Positions 27,289-37,733 are shown, counted from the first letter of the stretch. The stretch is 64,000 nucleotides of DNA from Microbacterium esteraromaticum (GCF_016907315.1 NZ_JAFBBS010000001.1:310001-374000), one strand, 5' to 3'. A program made the numbers and translations. Notes: a model not told the origin generated them from the letters alone.

Positions 27289-27669
27289 ATGAACATCACC
27301 CGCACCGCGATCTCACTCAACGTCGCCGACATCACGGCATCCGCGGCCTTCGCCACCACGCACTTCGGGTATCAGCAGGAGATGGCCGCCGACGGGTTCG
27401 TGTCGCTCACGCACCCGACCGGAGGAGGCAACATCATCTTCCTCGAGACGGGGCTGAGCACCTTCCGGCCGTCCGAGAACGCAGGGCCCGCAGGACAGGG
27501 GCTTCTGCTCGTGTTCGTGATCGACGACCTCGACGCTCAATACGCCCGCATCGCCGCCTCCGGGGCACGAGTGGTGACCGAACCCGAGACCGAGCCATGG
27601 GGCGAGCGCTACTGCCAGTTCGCCGACCCCAACGGCATCATCTGGCAGCTCGTCCAGTGGGTCGACTGA
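27289..27669 (+). CDS. VOC (glyoxalase/bleomycin-resistance fold) protein
   Basis: A 126-residue single VOC domain with the beta-alpha-beta-beta-beta repeats visible: ISLNVADITASAAFATTHFGY, VFVIDDLDAQYARIAASGARVV, YCQFADPNGIIWQLVQW. Such proteins bind a metal and act as dioxygenases, lyases or drug-binding proteins; the substrate is unknown. ATG 27289 follows GGGAGG at 5 nt. Divergent from a TetR regulator that probably controls it. Confidence 0.87.
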   Translation: MNITRTAISLNVADITASAAFATTHFGYQQEMAADGFVSLTHPTGGGNIIFLETGLSTFRPSENAGPAGQGLLLVFVIDDLDAQYARIAASGARVVTEPETEPWGERYCQFADPNGIIWQLVQWVD

Positions 27670-27692
27670 CCTCGTCGATCGGCCGACGCGAA

Positions 27693-27729
27693 CACGATGG
27701 CCCCGGGTTCACGACCCGGGGCCATCGTG
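27693..27729. terminator. Bidirectional terminator between VOC gene and leuA
   Basis: 16-bp perfect stem (27693-27708 with 27714-27729, loop TCACG) between convergent genes, 7 bp from the leuA stop. Confidence 0.82.
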
Positions 27730-27736
27730 GTGAACC

Positions 27737-29512
<1,776 letters not shown>

Positions 29513-29525
29513 TCAGATAACGTGC

Positions 29526-29582
29526 TCGGGCCAACACAAGCGCCGCGACGAGGAAGGCCCGATGATCAGGACTCGTCGCGGC
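29526..29582 (-). promoter_or_regulatory. LEU-type pseudoknot in the leuA leader
   Basis: Two interlocking arm pairs, listed in RNA order: A (29582-29572, GCCGCGACGAG), B (29562-29556, TCGGGCC), C (29552-29542, pairs perfectly with A, 11 bp), D (29532-29526, pairs perfectly with B, 7 bp). The A-C and B-D helices interlock as a pseudoknot and begin within the last codons of the leader peptide. A conserved pseudoknot called the LEU element is known upstream of actinobacterial leuA. Assignment to it is by position and topology only. Confidence 0.75.
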
Positions 29583-29613
29583 AGCTAAGAAGAAGCAGAC
29601 CGCCCAGAGGCAT
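29566..29613 (-). CDS. leuA leader peptide (15 aa, four consecutive Leu)
   Basis: ATG at 29613 opens a 15-codon frame reading MPLGGLLLLSCRDES followed by TGA. Five of 15 residues are Leu; three of the four in the run are CTT, a rare leucine codon in this GC-rich genome. The ATG lies 6 nt after the -10 hexamer TAGCAT, so the peptide would be translated from the first base of the mRNA. The distal codons form arm A of the downstream pseudoknot. Stalling at the Leu codons when charged tRNA-Leu is scarce would change which helices can form. No peptide-level evidence is available. Confidence 0.78.
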   Translation of the reverse strand: MPLGGLLLLSCRDES

Positions 29614-29619
29614 GCCTCG

Positions 29620-29625
29620 ATGCTA
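29620..29625 (-). promoter_or_regulatory. -10 box of leuA leader transcript
   Basis: TAGCAT on the minus strand, ending 6 nt before the leader peptide ATG. Transcription is predicted to start at that ATG. Confidence 0.65.
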
Positions 29626-29661
29626 GCACCTCGCTGAGCACAATGCTCACCCTGGCGCTCA

Positions 29662-30612
29662 TCACGGGATCAGCGCGATCTTCCCGCCCGGATGCCCCTC
29701 CGCGAGGAGCGCGAGCGCCTGCGGCGCCTGAGCAAGCGGATACTCATGCGCGACGGGAACGATGAGCTCGCCCCGTTCCGCCGCCTCGACGAGGCGGGTG
29801 CGCACGGCATCGCGGTATCTCGCGGTCGCGGGATCGGAGCCCGAGCTCGCCAGGAACCCGTGCTCGGCCGCCGAACCAGGGGCGGCGATCGTGACGATCC
29901 GCCTGCGGTCTGGCACAAGGGCGATCGACGCGTCCGTCGCCTCGGTCGTGCCAGCGGCATCGAGGGCCGCGTCGATGGCCCCGACCCCTGCATGTGCCAT
30001 CGCCTCGCGCACGTGCGATGCGAGCATCCCGTCGCCGTACTCGACGGGAATCCCGCCGAAGCGTCGCACCTCGTCGAAGCGGGCCCGGCTCGCCGTGCCG
30101 ATGATCCGGATGCCCTGCATCGCCGCCTGCTGAAGAACGCTCACTCCGACAGCACCGGATGCGGCGTGCAGCAGCAGCGTCTCGCCGCGCATCGCGCCGA
30201 CGGCGTGCAGCATCGCCGCTGCGGTGGTGCCTGCGAGCAGCAGGTTGGCCGCCTGCGCGTGACTCAGCGCGCGGGGTTTGCGCAGCACCTTCTGTGCCGG
30301 GACCGTGAGCTCTGAGGCGTACCCTCCACGCACGCGGAAAGCGATGACCTCATCGCCGACAGCGACCGGTCCGGTGACGATCTCGGTGCCAGGGCCGACA
30401 GCCGTCACGACGCCGGAGATCTCGTAGCCGATGGGAACGGGGAGCTCGACACCCGCGCGAGCGGTTGCGACATGCTTCGCGTCCGCCGGGTTGACCCCGG
30501 CCGCGTGCACGCGGATGGTCAGCTCGCCGGCGTCCGGAGCCGCGACATCGAAGGGCTCGAGACGCCACCCCTCAGGCGAACCCCACTCGTGGGCGACCCA
30601 GTGCTCGGCCAT
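29662..30612 (-). CDS. NADP-dependent quinone oxidoreductase-like protein
   Basis: A 316-residue medium-chain dehydrogenase/reductase of the quinone oxidoreductase branch. It has a GroES-like N-terminus (VHAAGVNPADAKHVATARAG, GYEISGVVTAVGPGT) without the zinc-binding Cys cluster, and a Rossmann domain (LLLHAASGAVGVSVLQQAAMQG). The substrate is unknown. ATG 30612 is 14 nt after the era stop, so it is probably the last gene of the hrcA-dnaJ-era operon. No functional link to its neighbours is evident. Confidence 0.87.
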   Translation of the reverse strand: MAEHWVAHEWGSPEGWRLEPFDVAAPDAGELTIRVHAAGVNPADAKHVATARAGVELPVPIGYEISGVVTAVGPGTEIVTGPVAVGDEVIAFRVRGGYASELTVPAQKVLRKPRALSHAQAANLLLAGTTAAAMLHAVGAMRGETLLLHAASGAVGVSVLQQAAMQGIRIIGTASRARFDEVRRFGGIPVEYGDGMLASHVREAMAHAGVGAIDAALDAAGTTEATDASIALVPDRRRIVTIAAPGSAAEHGFLASSGSDPATARYRDAVRTRLVEAAERGELIVPVAHEYPLAQAPQALALLAEGHPGGKIALIP

Positions 30613-30626
30613 CGTGGAGGCCGCCT

Positions 30627-31544
30627 TCAGAATCCGAGACGCCCGAGCTGCTTCGGGTCGCGCTGCCACTCCTTCGCGACCTTCACATGCAGCTTGAGGA
30701 ACACGCGGGTGCCCAGCAGCTCCTCTATGCCCTCGCGGGCCACGGCTCCCACGTCGCGCAGACGAGCGCCCTTGCGGCCGATGATGATCGCCTTCTGGCT
30801 GTCGCGCTCGACGACGATCGACGCATACACGTCGGTGAGATCGCTGTCCTCGCGAGGCGCGACGTCGTCGACCACGACGGCGATCGAGTGCGGCAGCTCG
30901 TCGCGCACGCCCTCGAGCGCCGCCTCGCGGATGATCTCCGCGATGCGATCCTCGTCGGACTCGTCGGTGACGATGCCGTCCTCGTAGAGACGGGGCCCGG
31001 TGGGCATGAGCTGCAGCATCTCGTCGGCGAGCACGTCGAGCTGCTCGCGGGTGAGGGCCGAGAGCGGGATGACCGCCGCCCAGTCCTCGCGCAGCGAGTC
31101 GACCTCCATGAGTCGCTCGATGATGGCGTCCTTGTCAGCCGCATCGGTCTTCGTGACGATCGCGACCTTCTTCGCGCGCGAGTATCCGTCGAGCGACGCC
31201 GCGATGCGGCGGTCGCCAGGGCCCACCTTCTCGGTCGCAGGAACGCAGAAGCCGATCACATCGACGTCGCCGAGCACCTGCTCGACCAGATCGTTGAGCC
31301 GCTCCCCGAGCAGCGTGCGCGGCTTGTGGATGCCAGGCGTGTCGACGATCACGAGCTGCCCGTCGGGGCGGTTCAGGATGCCCCGGATCGCGCGCCTCGT
31401 GGTCTGCGGCTTCTCACTCGTGATCGCGATCTTCTCGCCCACCAGCGCGTTCGTCAGCGTCGACTTGCCGACGTTCGGCCGTCCGACGAACGTCACGAAG
31501 CCGCTTCGCGTCTCGTGCCCTGCCATTCCGGTCTGCTCACTCAT
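30627..31544 (-). CDS. era: GTPase Era
   Basis: Essential GTPase for 16S rRNA and 30S subunit maturation. The 305-residue product has G1 GRPNVGKSTL, G2 within QTTRR, G3 DTPGIHKPR, G4 TKTD, and a C-terminal KH domain (SQKAIIIGRKGARLRDVG). ATG 31544 overlaps the 3' end of the upstream CBS-domain gene by 8 bp. The frame is open upstream inside that gene but lacks similarity. Its neighbours ybeY, phoH and rsmE also serve ribosomal RNA. Confidence 0.95.
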   Translation of the reverse strand: MSEQTGMAGHETRSGFVTFVGRPNVGKSTLTNALVGEKIAITSEKPQTTRRAIRGILNRPDGQLVIVDTPGIHKPRTLLGERLNDLVEQVLGDVDVIGFCVPATEKVGPGDRRIAASLDGYSRAKKVAIVTKTDAADKDAIIERLMEVDSLREDWAAVIPLSALTREQLDVLADEMLQLMPTGPRLYEDGIVTDESDEDRIAEIIREAALEGVRDELPHSIAVVVDDVAPREDSDLTDVYASIVVERDSQKAIIIGRKGARLRDVGAVAREGIEELLGTRVFLKLHVKVAKEWQRDPKQLGRLGF

Positions 31545-32829
31545 CGCCGTGTCCTCCATCGCCTTCATCGTCCCAGCCCTCGGGCGCTCGCTCCACGAAC
31601 ACCGTCGCGATCCCTCTTCCTCGTCCTCGGGACGCGCCGCCGGTGAGCACCAGGCCCTGCACCGTGGCGGTGACGCCAGGCTGCGGGATCTGCCCCAGAG
31701 CCTTGGCGAGCAGACCGCCGATGGAGTCGACGTCATCGTCTTCCAGCTCGAGCCCGAACAGGTCGCCGACATCCTCGAGGCCGAGGCGCGAGTTGACCCG
31801 ATACCGGCCGTCCGGCAGCTCGACGACCTCCGCAGGTCCGCGGTCGTACTCGTCGGCGATCTCGCCCACGAGTTCTTCGATGAGGTCTTCCAGCGTGACG
31901 AGCCCCGAGATGCCGCCGTGCTCGTCGATCACGATGCACACGTGCACCGCGTCGCGCTTCATCTGCTGCAGCAGCGTCTCGGCGCGCATCGACTCGGGCA
32001 CGTAGACCGCGGGCCTGGCGATCGGCCGCACCGGCCTGCCGCGCCACGCGCTCTCGTCGCGGTAGGCGAACTGCACCAGGTCCTTCAGATACAGCACGCC
32101 GACGACGTCGTCGGCATCGTCGTCGACCACGGGCATGCGCGAGACGCCCGTGCGCAGGAACAGCTCCATCGCCTCGGTCGTGGTGGCCTCGGCATCCACC
32201 GTCATCATCTCGGTGCGCGGCACCATGACGGCACGCACGAACTGGTCGGTGAAGTCGAACACAGAGTGGATCAGGTCGCGGTCGTCCTCTTCGATGAGCA
32301 GGTTCGACGCGGCCTCGTCGACCATGCTCAGCAACTGCTCCTCAGATGCGAAGCTGCTGCGTCCCGCACCGGGCGTGACCCGCTGACCGACCGAGACCAG
32401 CGCCTGTGCGAGCGGGCCGAGAAGGATGCGCATGCCGTGCACGACCGGCGCCCAGGCGCGGAGCATCGACGCGGCGTGCAGACGGCCGAACGAGCGAGGG
32501 CTGGCGCCGACGAGCACGAACGTGATGCCGGTCATCAGCACCGCGGCGGCAAGCATCGCCCACCAGATGCTGGGCAGCAGCGCGTCGAGCGCCACCGTCA
32601 CGAACACAGCCGCCGTGGTCTCCGACAGCACGCGCATGAACGCGACGGCGTTCACGTGCGGGGCGGGGTCGGCGGCGATCCGCGCGAGCGCGTCGGCGTT
32701 GCGTCCGTCGGCCGCCATGTTCTCGAGGTCACTGGTCGAGCTGACCGAGAACGCGGCGTCGACGGCGGCCATCAGACCGCCGAAGGCGACCAGCAGCACG
32801 GCCGCCGCGAGGAGTATCGCCGGGGTCAT
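31537..32829 (-). CDS. CNNM/HlyC-CorC family membrane protein with CBS pair
   Basis: A 430-residue protein: an N-terminal CNNM/DUF21 membrane domain (about four hydrophobic segments in residues 1-150), a CBS-domain pair (FVRAVMVPRTEMMTVDAEATTTEAMELFLRTGVSRMPVVDD; HVCIVIDEHGGISGLVTLEDLIEELVGEI), and a C-terminal CorC/HlyC transporter-associated domain. Homologues are implicated in magnesium/cobalt efflux; the label hemolysin is historical. It overlaps ybeY by 4 bp upstream and era by 8 bp downstream, matching the frequent ybeY-CorC-era order. Confidence 0.92.
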   Translation of the reverse strand: MTPAILLAAAVLLVAFGGLMAAVDAAFSVSSTSDLENMAADGRNADALARIAADPAPHVNAVAFMRVLSETTAAVFVTVALDALLPSIWWAMLAAAVLMTGITFVLVGASPRSFGRLHAASMLRAWAPVVHGMRILLGPLAQALVSVGQRVTPGAGRSSFASEEQLLSMVDEAASNLLIEEDDRDLIHSVFDFTDQFVRAVMVPRTEMMTVDAEATTTEAMELFLRTGVSRMPVVDDDADDVVGVLYLKDLVQFAYRDESAWRGRPVRPIARPAVYVPESMRAETLLQQMKRDAVHVCIVIDEHGGISGLVTLEDLIEELVGEIADEYDRGPAEVVELPDGRYRVNSRLGLEDVGDLFGLELEDDDVDSIGGLLAKALGQIPQPGVTATVQGLVLTGGASRGRGRGIATVFVERAPEGWDDEGDGGHGDE

Positions 32830-33284
32830 CGACCGCGTTCGGCGCGCGCGAAGCCCTCGATCAGCGACTTCTGCAGCCCGAACATCTCACGCTCCTCGTC
32901 GGGTTCAGCGTGGTCGAAGCCGAGCAGGTGCAGCAGGCCGTGCGTCGTGAGCAGGATGAGCTCATCCATCAGCGAGTGACCGGCGGTCTGCGCCTGCGCT
33001 TCGGCGACCTGCGGGCAGAGCACGATGTCGCCCAGCAGACCGGGAGCGGTGGGATTCTCGGCGCTGCCCGGTCGCAGCTCGTCCATCGGGAAGCTCAGCA
33101 CGTCGGTCGGCCCTGGTTCGTCCATCCACTGCACGTGCAGCGACTCCATGGCGCCCTCGTCGACCAGCACGATCGCGACCTCGGCGTCCGGGCTGACGTG
33201 CAGCTGGGCGAGGTTGAAGTCGGTGAGCCGCTGCAGCACGGTCTCGTCGACCGCGATCGCAGACTCGTTGTTGATCTCGATCAT
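32826..33284 (-). CDS. ybeY: Endoribonuclease YbeY (rRNA maturation factor)
   Basis: Metal-dependent RNase for 16S rRNA 3'-end maturation and ribosome quality control. The zinc motif HGLLHLLGFDHAEPDEE carries the three His ligands in the 152-residue product. The start ATG overlaps the phoH stop (ATGA), so the two are coupled. Confidence 0.95.
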   Translation of the reverse strand: MIEINNESAIAVDETVLQRLTDFNLAQLHVSPDAEVAIVLVDEGAMESLHVQWMDEPGPTDVLSFPMDELRPGSAENPTAPGLLGDIVLCPQVAEAQAQTAGHSLMDELILLTTHGLLHLLGFDHAEPDEEREMFGLQKSLIEGFARAERGR

Positions 33285-34402
33285 TTCAGGCCTCGCTTCG
33301 GCATACGGTCTCGGGGTTTCTGCGGCTGACCGCTGCGGCGCTCGGCACGGTTCGCGAACTGGTGCGCCTGCTCGCGCTCGACGCGCGCGGCCGTGCGCTG
33401 CTCGTCGTACTCGCTGTAGGCGTCGACGATGCGACCGACGAGGGAGTGGCGGACGACGTCATCGCTGGTGAGACGGGCGAAGTGGATGTCGTCGATGTCG
33501 CTGAGCACGCGCGTGACCAGGCGAAGGCCCGACGCACCCTGCGGCAGGTCGATCTGGGTGATGTCACCGGTGACGACCATCTTCGTGCCGAAGCCGAGGC
33601 GTGTCAGGAACATCTTCATCTGCTCGGGCGTGGTGTTCTGGGCCTCGTCGAGCACGACATACGAATCGTTGAGGGTGCGGCCGCGCATGTACGCGAGAGG
33701 GGCGACCTCGATGGTGCCCGTGGCCATCAGCCGCGGCACGACCTCGGGATCCATCATCTCGTTGAGCGCGTCGTAGAGCGGGCGCAGGTATGGATCGATC
33801 TTGTCGTTGAGCGACCCGGGCAGGAAGCCGAGCCGCTCCCCCGCCTCGACGGCGGGGCGGGTGAGGATGATGCGCTGCACCTCTTTGCGCTGCAGTGCCT
33901 GCACGGCCTTCGCCATCGCCAGGTAGGTCTTTCCTGTACCGGCTGGGCCGATGCCGAACACGATGGTGTTCTGCTCGATCGCGTCGACATATTCCTTCTG
34001 GCCGAGCGTCTTCGGACGGATGACCTTGCCGCGCGTCGAGAGGATGGCCTCGCCGAGCACCTCGCTCGGACGCGGCCCCTCGTCGCGACGCAGCATGCGC
34101 GCGGAGTGCTCGACATCGCTCGGCACGAGATCGTGCCCGGAGCGCGTCATCTCCATGAGCTCTTCGACGAGACGCCTGGCGGCGCCGACGTCTTCGGTCG
34201 ATCCGCCGAGAGTGATCTCGTTGCCCCTCACCAGCACCTGGACGCTCGGATGCTGCTTCTCGAGCATCTTCAGCAGCCGGTCCTGCGGGCCGAGCAACTG
34301 CACCATGGCGATACCGTCTGCGTAGATGCGCTCGGTGCGCTCGGGCTGCACGGGGAACTGGGGTGGTGCGCTCTCCGGGTGAGCGCTGTCGTCAGAAGCC
34401 AA
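33281..34402 (-). CDS. PhoH-like ATPase
   Basis: A 373-residue P-loop ATPase: Walker A GPAGTGKTYLAMAKAVQAL, Walker B region YVVLDEAQNTTPEQMKMFLTRLG, arginine-rich C-terminal tail, and an N-terminal KH-like region. PhoH-family proteins are thought to act with RNases and helicases in RNA metabolism. The name reflects an early phosphate-starvation link, and there is no phosphate-regulon context here. It follows the HIT gene with an 11-bp overlap and precedes ybeY, the usual arrangement. Confidence 0.92.
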   Translation of the reverse strand: MASDDSAHPESAPPQFPVQPERTERIYADGIAMVQLLGPQDRLLKMLEKQHPSVQVLVRGNEITLGGSTEDVGAARRLVEELMEMTRSGHDLVPSDVEHSARMLRRDEGPRPSEVLGEAILSTRGKVIRPKTLGQKEYVDAIEQNTIVFGIGPAGTGKTYLAMAKAVQALQRKEVQRIILTRPAVEAGERLGFLPGSLNDKIDPYLRPLYDALNEMMDPEVVPRLMATGTIEVAPLAYMRGRTLNDSYVVLDEAQNTTPEQMKMFLTRLGFGTKMVVTGDITQIDLPQGASGLRLVTRVLSDIDDIHFARLTSDDVVRHSLVGRIVDAYSEYDEQRTAARVEREQAHQFANRAERRSGQPQKPRDRMPKRGLK

Positions 34403-34739
34403 CGAGCTTGCCTTCCTCGATGTTGCCGAGCACGTGCGCGTGCACGTGGAAGACCGACTGCGCGGCGCTCGCGCCGTTGTTGAAGATCAGACGGTACTCG
34501 CCGTTGGCGTGCTCGGTGGCGATCTGCTTCGCGACGGCGACCATGTCTGCCATCAGCCCGGGGTCGCCGGCCGCCAGCTCGGTGACGTCGCGATACTGCT
34601 CGGTCTTGGGGATCACGAGCGCGTGCAGCGGCGCCTGCGGATTGATGTCGCGGATCGCGAAGACCCGGTCGGTCTCGGCGAGGATCTCGCCGGGGATCTC
34701 CCCGTTCAGGATGCGGGTGAAGATCGAGGGTTCGCTCAT
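34392..34739 (-). CDS. HIT-family nucleotide-binding hydrolase
   Basis: A 115-residue histidine-triad protein; the C-terminal HVHAHVLG motif supplies the catalytic His. The substrate is probably a nucleoside phosphoramidate or dinucleotide, as in the Hint branch. ATG 34739 is 7 nt after TAGACT (34752-34747), so the gene appears to have its own leaderless promoter inside the larger operon, right after the rsmE stop. Confidence 0.92.
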   Translation of the reverse strand: MSEPSIFTRILNGEIPGEILAETDRVFAIRDINPQAPLHALVIPKTEQYRDVTELAAGDPGLMADMVAVAKQIATEHANGEYRLIFNNGASAAQSVFHVHAHVLGNIEEGKLVGF

Positions 34740-34746
34740 GCCTGCA

Positions 34747-34752
34747 AGTCTA
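34747..34752 (-). promoter_or_regulatory. Internal leaderless -10 box for the HIT gene
   Basis: TAGACT on the minus strand ends 7 nt before ATG 34739 and lies just past the rsmE stop codon (34754). It could uncouple HIT-phoH-ybeY-era from heat-shock control. Confidence 0.55.
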
Positions 34753-34753
34753 T

Positions 34754-35482
34754 TCACCAGCGGCCGAGGTTGGCCGAGAGCACCGCGATCGCCGCGGGAC
34801 CGGCCGTCGACGTGCGCAGCACCGTGTCTCCGAGGCGCACGCGCTCGGCGCCTGCCGCCTCGAGCCGCTCGATCTCGTCTGGCGCGATCCCGCCCTCCGG
34901 ACCGACCACCAGCACCAGATCGCGCCCGTCGGGGCGGATGCCCGTGAGCGGCGTCTCTGTCCACGGGTCGAGGACGAGGAGGCGCGCGTGCGCCGCTCGT
35001 TCGGCCAGCTGAGCTGTCGAGTGCACCGGCGCGACCTCAGGGACCCAGGCGCGATGCGCCTGCTTGGCGGCCTCGCGCACGATGCTCGCCCAGCGCTCGC
35101 GGCCCTTGGCCGCTTTCGGCCCCTCCCAGCGCGATACGCTCCTGGCCGCCTGCCACGGCACGATCTCGTCGACGCCGAGCTCGCAGGCCGCCTGCACGGC
35201 CATCTCGTCCCGGTCCCCCTTGGCGAGCGCCTGCACGAGCACTATCCGCGTCTCGGGTCCGTCCTGCACGCGGCGCTCGGTGATCCGCACCGACACCTGG
35301 GACGCCGAGACGTCCTCCGCCGTACCCTCGAGCCACACGCCGCGGCCATCGCCGATGGTGACGGTCTCGCCCATGCGCACGCGGCGGACCACCGAGGCGT
35401 GCTTGGCCTCAGCGCCCGTCAGTCTCACGAGCTCGCCGACGGCGGCATCGGTGCAGTCGGGTACGACGAAGTGCAGGGCCAT
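34754..35482 (-). CDS. rsmE: 16S rRNA (uracil-1498-N3)-methyltransferase RsmE
   Basis: SPOUT-class methyltransferase for m3U1498 of 16S rRNA. The 242-residue product has an N-terminal PUA-like domain (LTGAEAKHASVVRRVRMGETVTIGDGRG) and the knotted SAM site VLVVGPEGGIAPDEIERLEAAGAERVRLGDTVLRTSTA. ATG 35482 follows GGAG. It sits directly after dnaJ, a conserved neighbourhood in many Gram-positives. Confidence 0.95.
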   Translation of the reverse strand: MALHFVVPDCTDAAVGELVRLTGAEAKHASVVRRVRMGETVTIGDGRGVWLEGTAEDVSASQVSVRITERRVQDGPETRIVLVQALAKGDRDEMAVQAACELGVDEIVPWQAARSVSRWEGPKAAKGRERWASIVREAAKQAHRAWVPEVAPVHSTAQLAERAAHARLLVLDPWTETPLTGIRPDGRDLVLVVGPEGGIAPDEIERLEAAGAERVRLGDTVLRTSTAGPAAIAVLSANLGRW

Positions 35483-35511
35483 GGGGGCTCCGATCGGCTG
35501 GGGAAGGTCGG

Positions 35512-36618
35512 TCAGTGGCTGCGGAAGCGATCGCGCAGCTTCGAGAACAGCCCCTGCTGGAACTGAGCGAGCTTCGGCGCAGGCGCCTTGGCCTTCTTCG
35601 CGAAGTCCTCGATGAGCTTGCGCTGCGACCCGTCGAGCTTGGTGGGGGTGATGACCTGAACGCCCACCCGCAGGTCGCCGCGCTGCGATCCGCGCAGCGG
35701 GGTGATTCCCCGCCCGCCGATAGTGAGCACGTCGCCCGACTGCACGCCCGCACGAAGTTCGAGGTCGACGGTGCCGTCGAGTCCCTCGATGCTCGTCGTG
35801 GTGCCGAGGATGGCATCCGTCATCGACACCTCGAGCGTCGCGAGCAGGTCGTCGCCGTCGCGGCTGAAAACAGGATGCGGTGCGACCGAGACCTCCACGT
35901 ACAGGTCGCCGTTCGGGCCGCCGGCGCGGCCGACCTCGCCCGATCCGGGAAGCTGAAGGCGCAGACCCGTCTCGACGCCGGCGGGGATGTCGAGCGCCAC
36001 GGTGCGGCGCGAGCGAACCCGGCCCTGACCAGCGCACGAACCGCACGGGTTGGGGATGACGGTGCCGAAGCCCTCGCAACTGCCGCACGGCTGGGTCGTG
36101 ACCACGTTGCCGAGGAGGCTCCGCACCTGGCGCTGCACGTGACCGCTGCCACCGCAGACGTCGCAGGTGACCGGCGATGTTCCTGGCTGGCAGCAACTGC
36201 CCTGGCAGGTCTCGCAGAGCACCGCGGTGTCGACCTCGATGTCGCGGTGCACGCCGAACACGACGTCTCCGAGTTCGAGGTCGATGCGCACCAGGGCATC
36301 CTGCCCCCGCTCGCGACGCGAGCGAGGACGCGCCGAGCGGCCTCCCCCGGCCGCGCCGAAGAACGTCTCGAAGATGTCGCCGAAGCCGCCGAACCCTCCG
36401 AAGCCGCCGTTCTGGTCGCCGCCCATGTCGTACCGGCGGCGCGAGTCCTCGTCGCTCAGCACGTCGTAGGCGTGCGTGACGAGCTTGAACCGCTCTGCCG
36501 CGTCTTCTCCCGGGTTCACGTCCGGGTGCAGCTGCCGAGCGAGCTTGCGGTACGCCTTCTTGATCTCGTCCTGGGAAGCGTCTCTCGACACCCCGAGGAC
36601 CTCGTAGTGATCCGCCAC
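35512..36618 (-). CDS. dnaJ: Chaperone DnaJ
   Basis: DnaK co-chaperone. The 368-residue protein has a J domain ([28 protein letters not shown] in LHPDVN), a G/F-rich linker, four zinc-finger repeats and a C-terminal substrate domain. The first repeat reads CETCQGSC, with Cys where the CxxCxGxG motif has its last Gly; the other three ([24 protein letters not shown]) are normal. GTG 36618 is chosen because AAAGG is 5 nt upstream; GTG 36624 has no room for one. It follows hrcA in the same CIRCE-controlled operon. Confidence 0.94.
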   Translation of the reverse strand: MADHYEVLGVSRDASQDEIKKAYRKLARQLHPDVNPGEDAAERFKLVTHAYDVLSDEDSRRRYDMGGDQNGGFGGFGGFGDIFETFFGAAGGGRSARPRSRRERGQDALVRIDLELGDVVFGVHRDIEVDTAVLCETCQGSCCQPGTSPVTCDVCGGSGHVQRQVRSLLGNVVTTQPCGSCEGFGTVIPNPCGSCAGQGRVRSRRTVALDIPAGVETGLRLQLPGSGEVGRAGGPNGDLYVEVSVAPHPVFSRDGDDLLATLEVSMTDAILGTTTSIEGLDGTVDLELRAGVQSGDVLTIGGRGITPLRGSQRGDLRVGVQVITPTKLDGSQRKLIEDFAKKAKAPAPKLAQFQQGLFSKLRDRFRSH

Positions 36619-36661
36619 GGTCACCTTTCTTCGTGTGCGTTCGTGTGTTCGACCGTCCGCA

Positions 36662-37696
36662 TCAGCGGGCGGCCTCGTCTTCTTCGAGCATCCGCGACAG
36701 GTAGCGGGCCACGGCCCGGGCTGCGGCGAGGTTGCTCGGATAGTCCATGCGGGTCGGTCCCATCACGCCGACACGCGCCGTGCCGCCGGGTGCGGCGTAG
36801 TTGCTCGCGACGATGGACGCCTCGCCGAGCCCGAACGGCGCGTTCTCGGTGCCGATGCTGGTGGCCAGGCCGTGCTCGTCGGTCACCATCTCGCTCATCA
36901 GGCGAAGAAGGGTCACCTGCTCCTCGATCGCCTCGAGCAGAGGGTGGATGCTGCCGCGGAAGTCCTGCTCGCGGCGCGCGAGGGTCGCCGCACCCGCCAT
37001 CACCAGCCTCTCCTGCCGGAACTCGGCCAGCTCCTCCGCGATCACGGCGGCGAGAGCGCCGAGGGCGGGCTGCAGACGCGCGCCCGTCTTCGGCTCGATC
37101 GCCGAAGCGATGCGCTCGGCGGCCTCGCCGACGGCGCGGCCGGTGATGAGCGCCGCCAGCTGCGCGCGGAGCACCGCCAGATCGGCATCGTCGATGTCTA
37201 TAGGCAGCGGTGAGATGCGCTGCGATACACCGCCCGCGTCGGTGACCAGCACCACGAGCACGCGGTTCGGCGCGAGGGCGACGAGCTCGACGTGGGTGAT
37301 GCTCGCCCGGGCGAACGACGGGTACTGCGCGAGCGCAACCTGACCCGTCAGCTGCGTGAGCACGCGCACGGTGCGCGCCATCAGGTCGTCGAGGTCGCTG
37401 GGTGCCGCCAGGAACGATTCGATGGCGGTGCGCTGCGGCGCCGACAGCGGACGCAGCTGAGCGAGGTGGTTGACGAAGACGCGATAGCCCTTGTCGGTCG
37501 GCACCCGGCCCGATGAGGTGTGCGGAGCCGTGATGAGCTCTTCGTCTTCGAGCTGGGCCATGTCGTTGCGGATCGTCGCCGCCGACACGCCGAACGCATG
37601 CCGCTCGACGATCGACTTGCTGCCGACCGGCTCGTGCGTGGCGACGTAGTCCTGCACGATCGCGCGGAGGACCTCCAGCCCTCGCTGTGTGACCAT
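36662..37696 (-). CDS. hrcA: Heat-inducible transcription repressor HrcA
   Basis: Repressor of class I heat-shock genes that binds CIRCE. The 344-residue product opens with a winged-helix domain ([51 protein letters not shown]). Adjacent ATGs at 37699 and 37696 both follow GGGAGGG; 37696 has the better spacing. A CIRCE element lies 13 nt upstream, so the gene is autoregulated along with dnaJ and probably the rest of the operon. Confidence 0.95.
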   Translation of the reverse strand: MVTQRGLEVLRAIVQDYVATHEPVGSKSIVERHAFGVSAATIRNDMAQLEDEELITAPHTSSGRVPTDKGYRVFVNHLAQLRPLSAPQRTAIESFLAAPSDLDDLMARTVRVLTQLTGQVALAQYPSFARASITHVELVALAPNRVLVVLVTDAGGVSQRISPLPIDIDDADLAVLRAQLAALITGRAVGEAAERIASAIEPKTGARLQPALGALAAVIAEELAEFRQERLVMAGAATLARREQDFRGSIHPLLEAIEEQVTLLRLMSEMVTDEHGLATSIGTENAPFGLGEASIVASNYAAPGGTARVGVMGPTRMDYPSNLAAARAVARYLSRMLEEDEAAR

Positions 37697-37708
37697 CATC
37701 CCTCCCGC

Positions 37709-37733
37709 TGGCACTCGAACGTTCCGAGTGCCA
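37709..37733. promoter_or_regulatory. CIRCE operator (HrcA binding site)
   Basis: Inverted repeat TGGCACTC-N9-GAGTGCCA (37709-37716 and 37726-37733). This is the CIRCE core GCACTC-N9-GAGTGC, with TTAG relaxed to TTGG. A -10 box TAGGAT (37739-37734) adjoins it, so bound HrcA would cover the transcription start. Confidence 0.9.
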
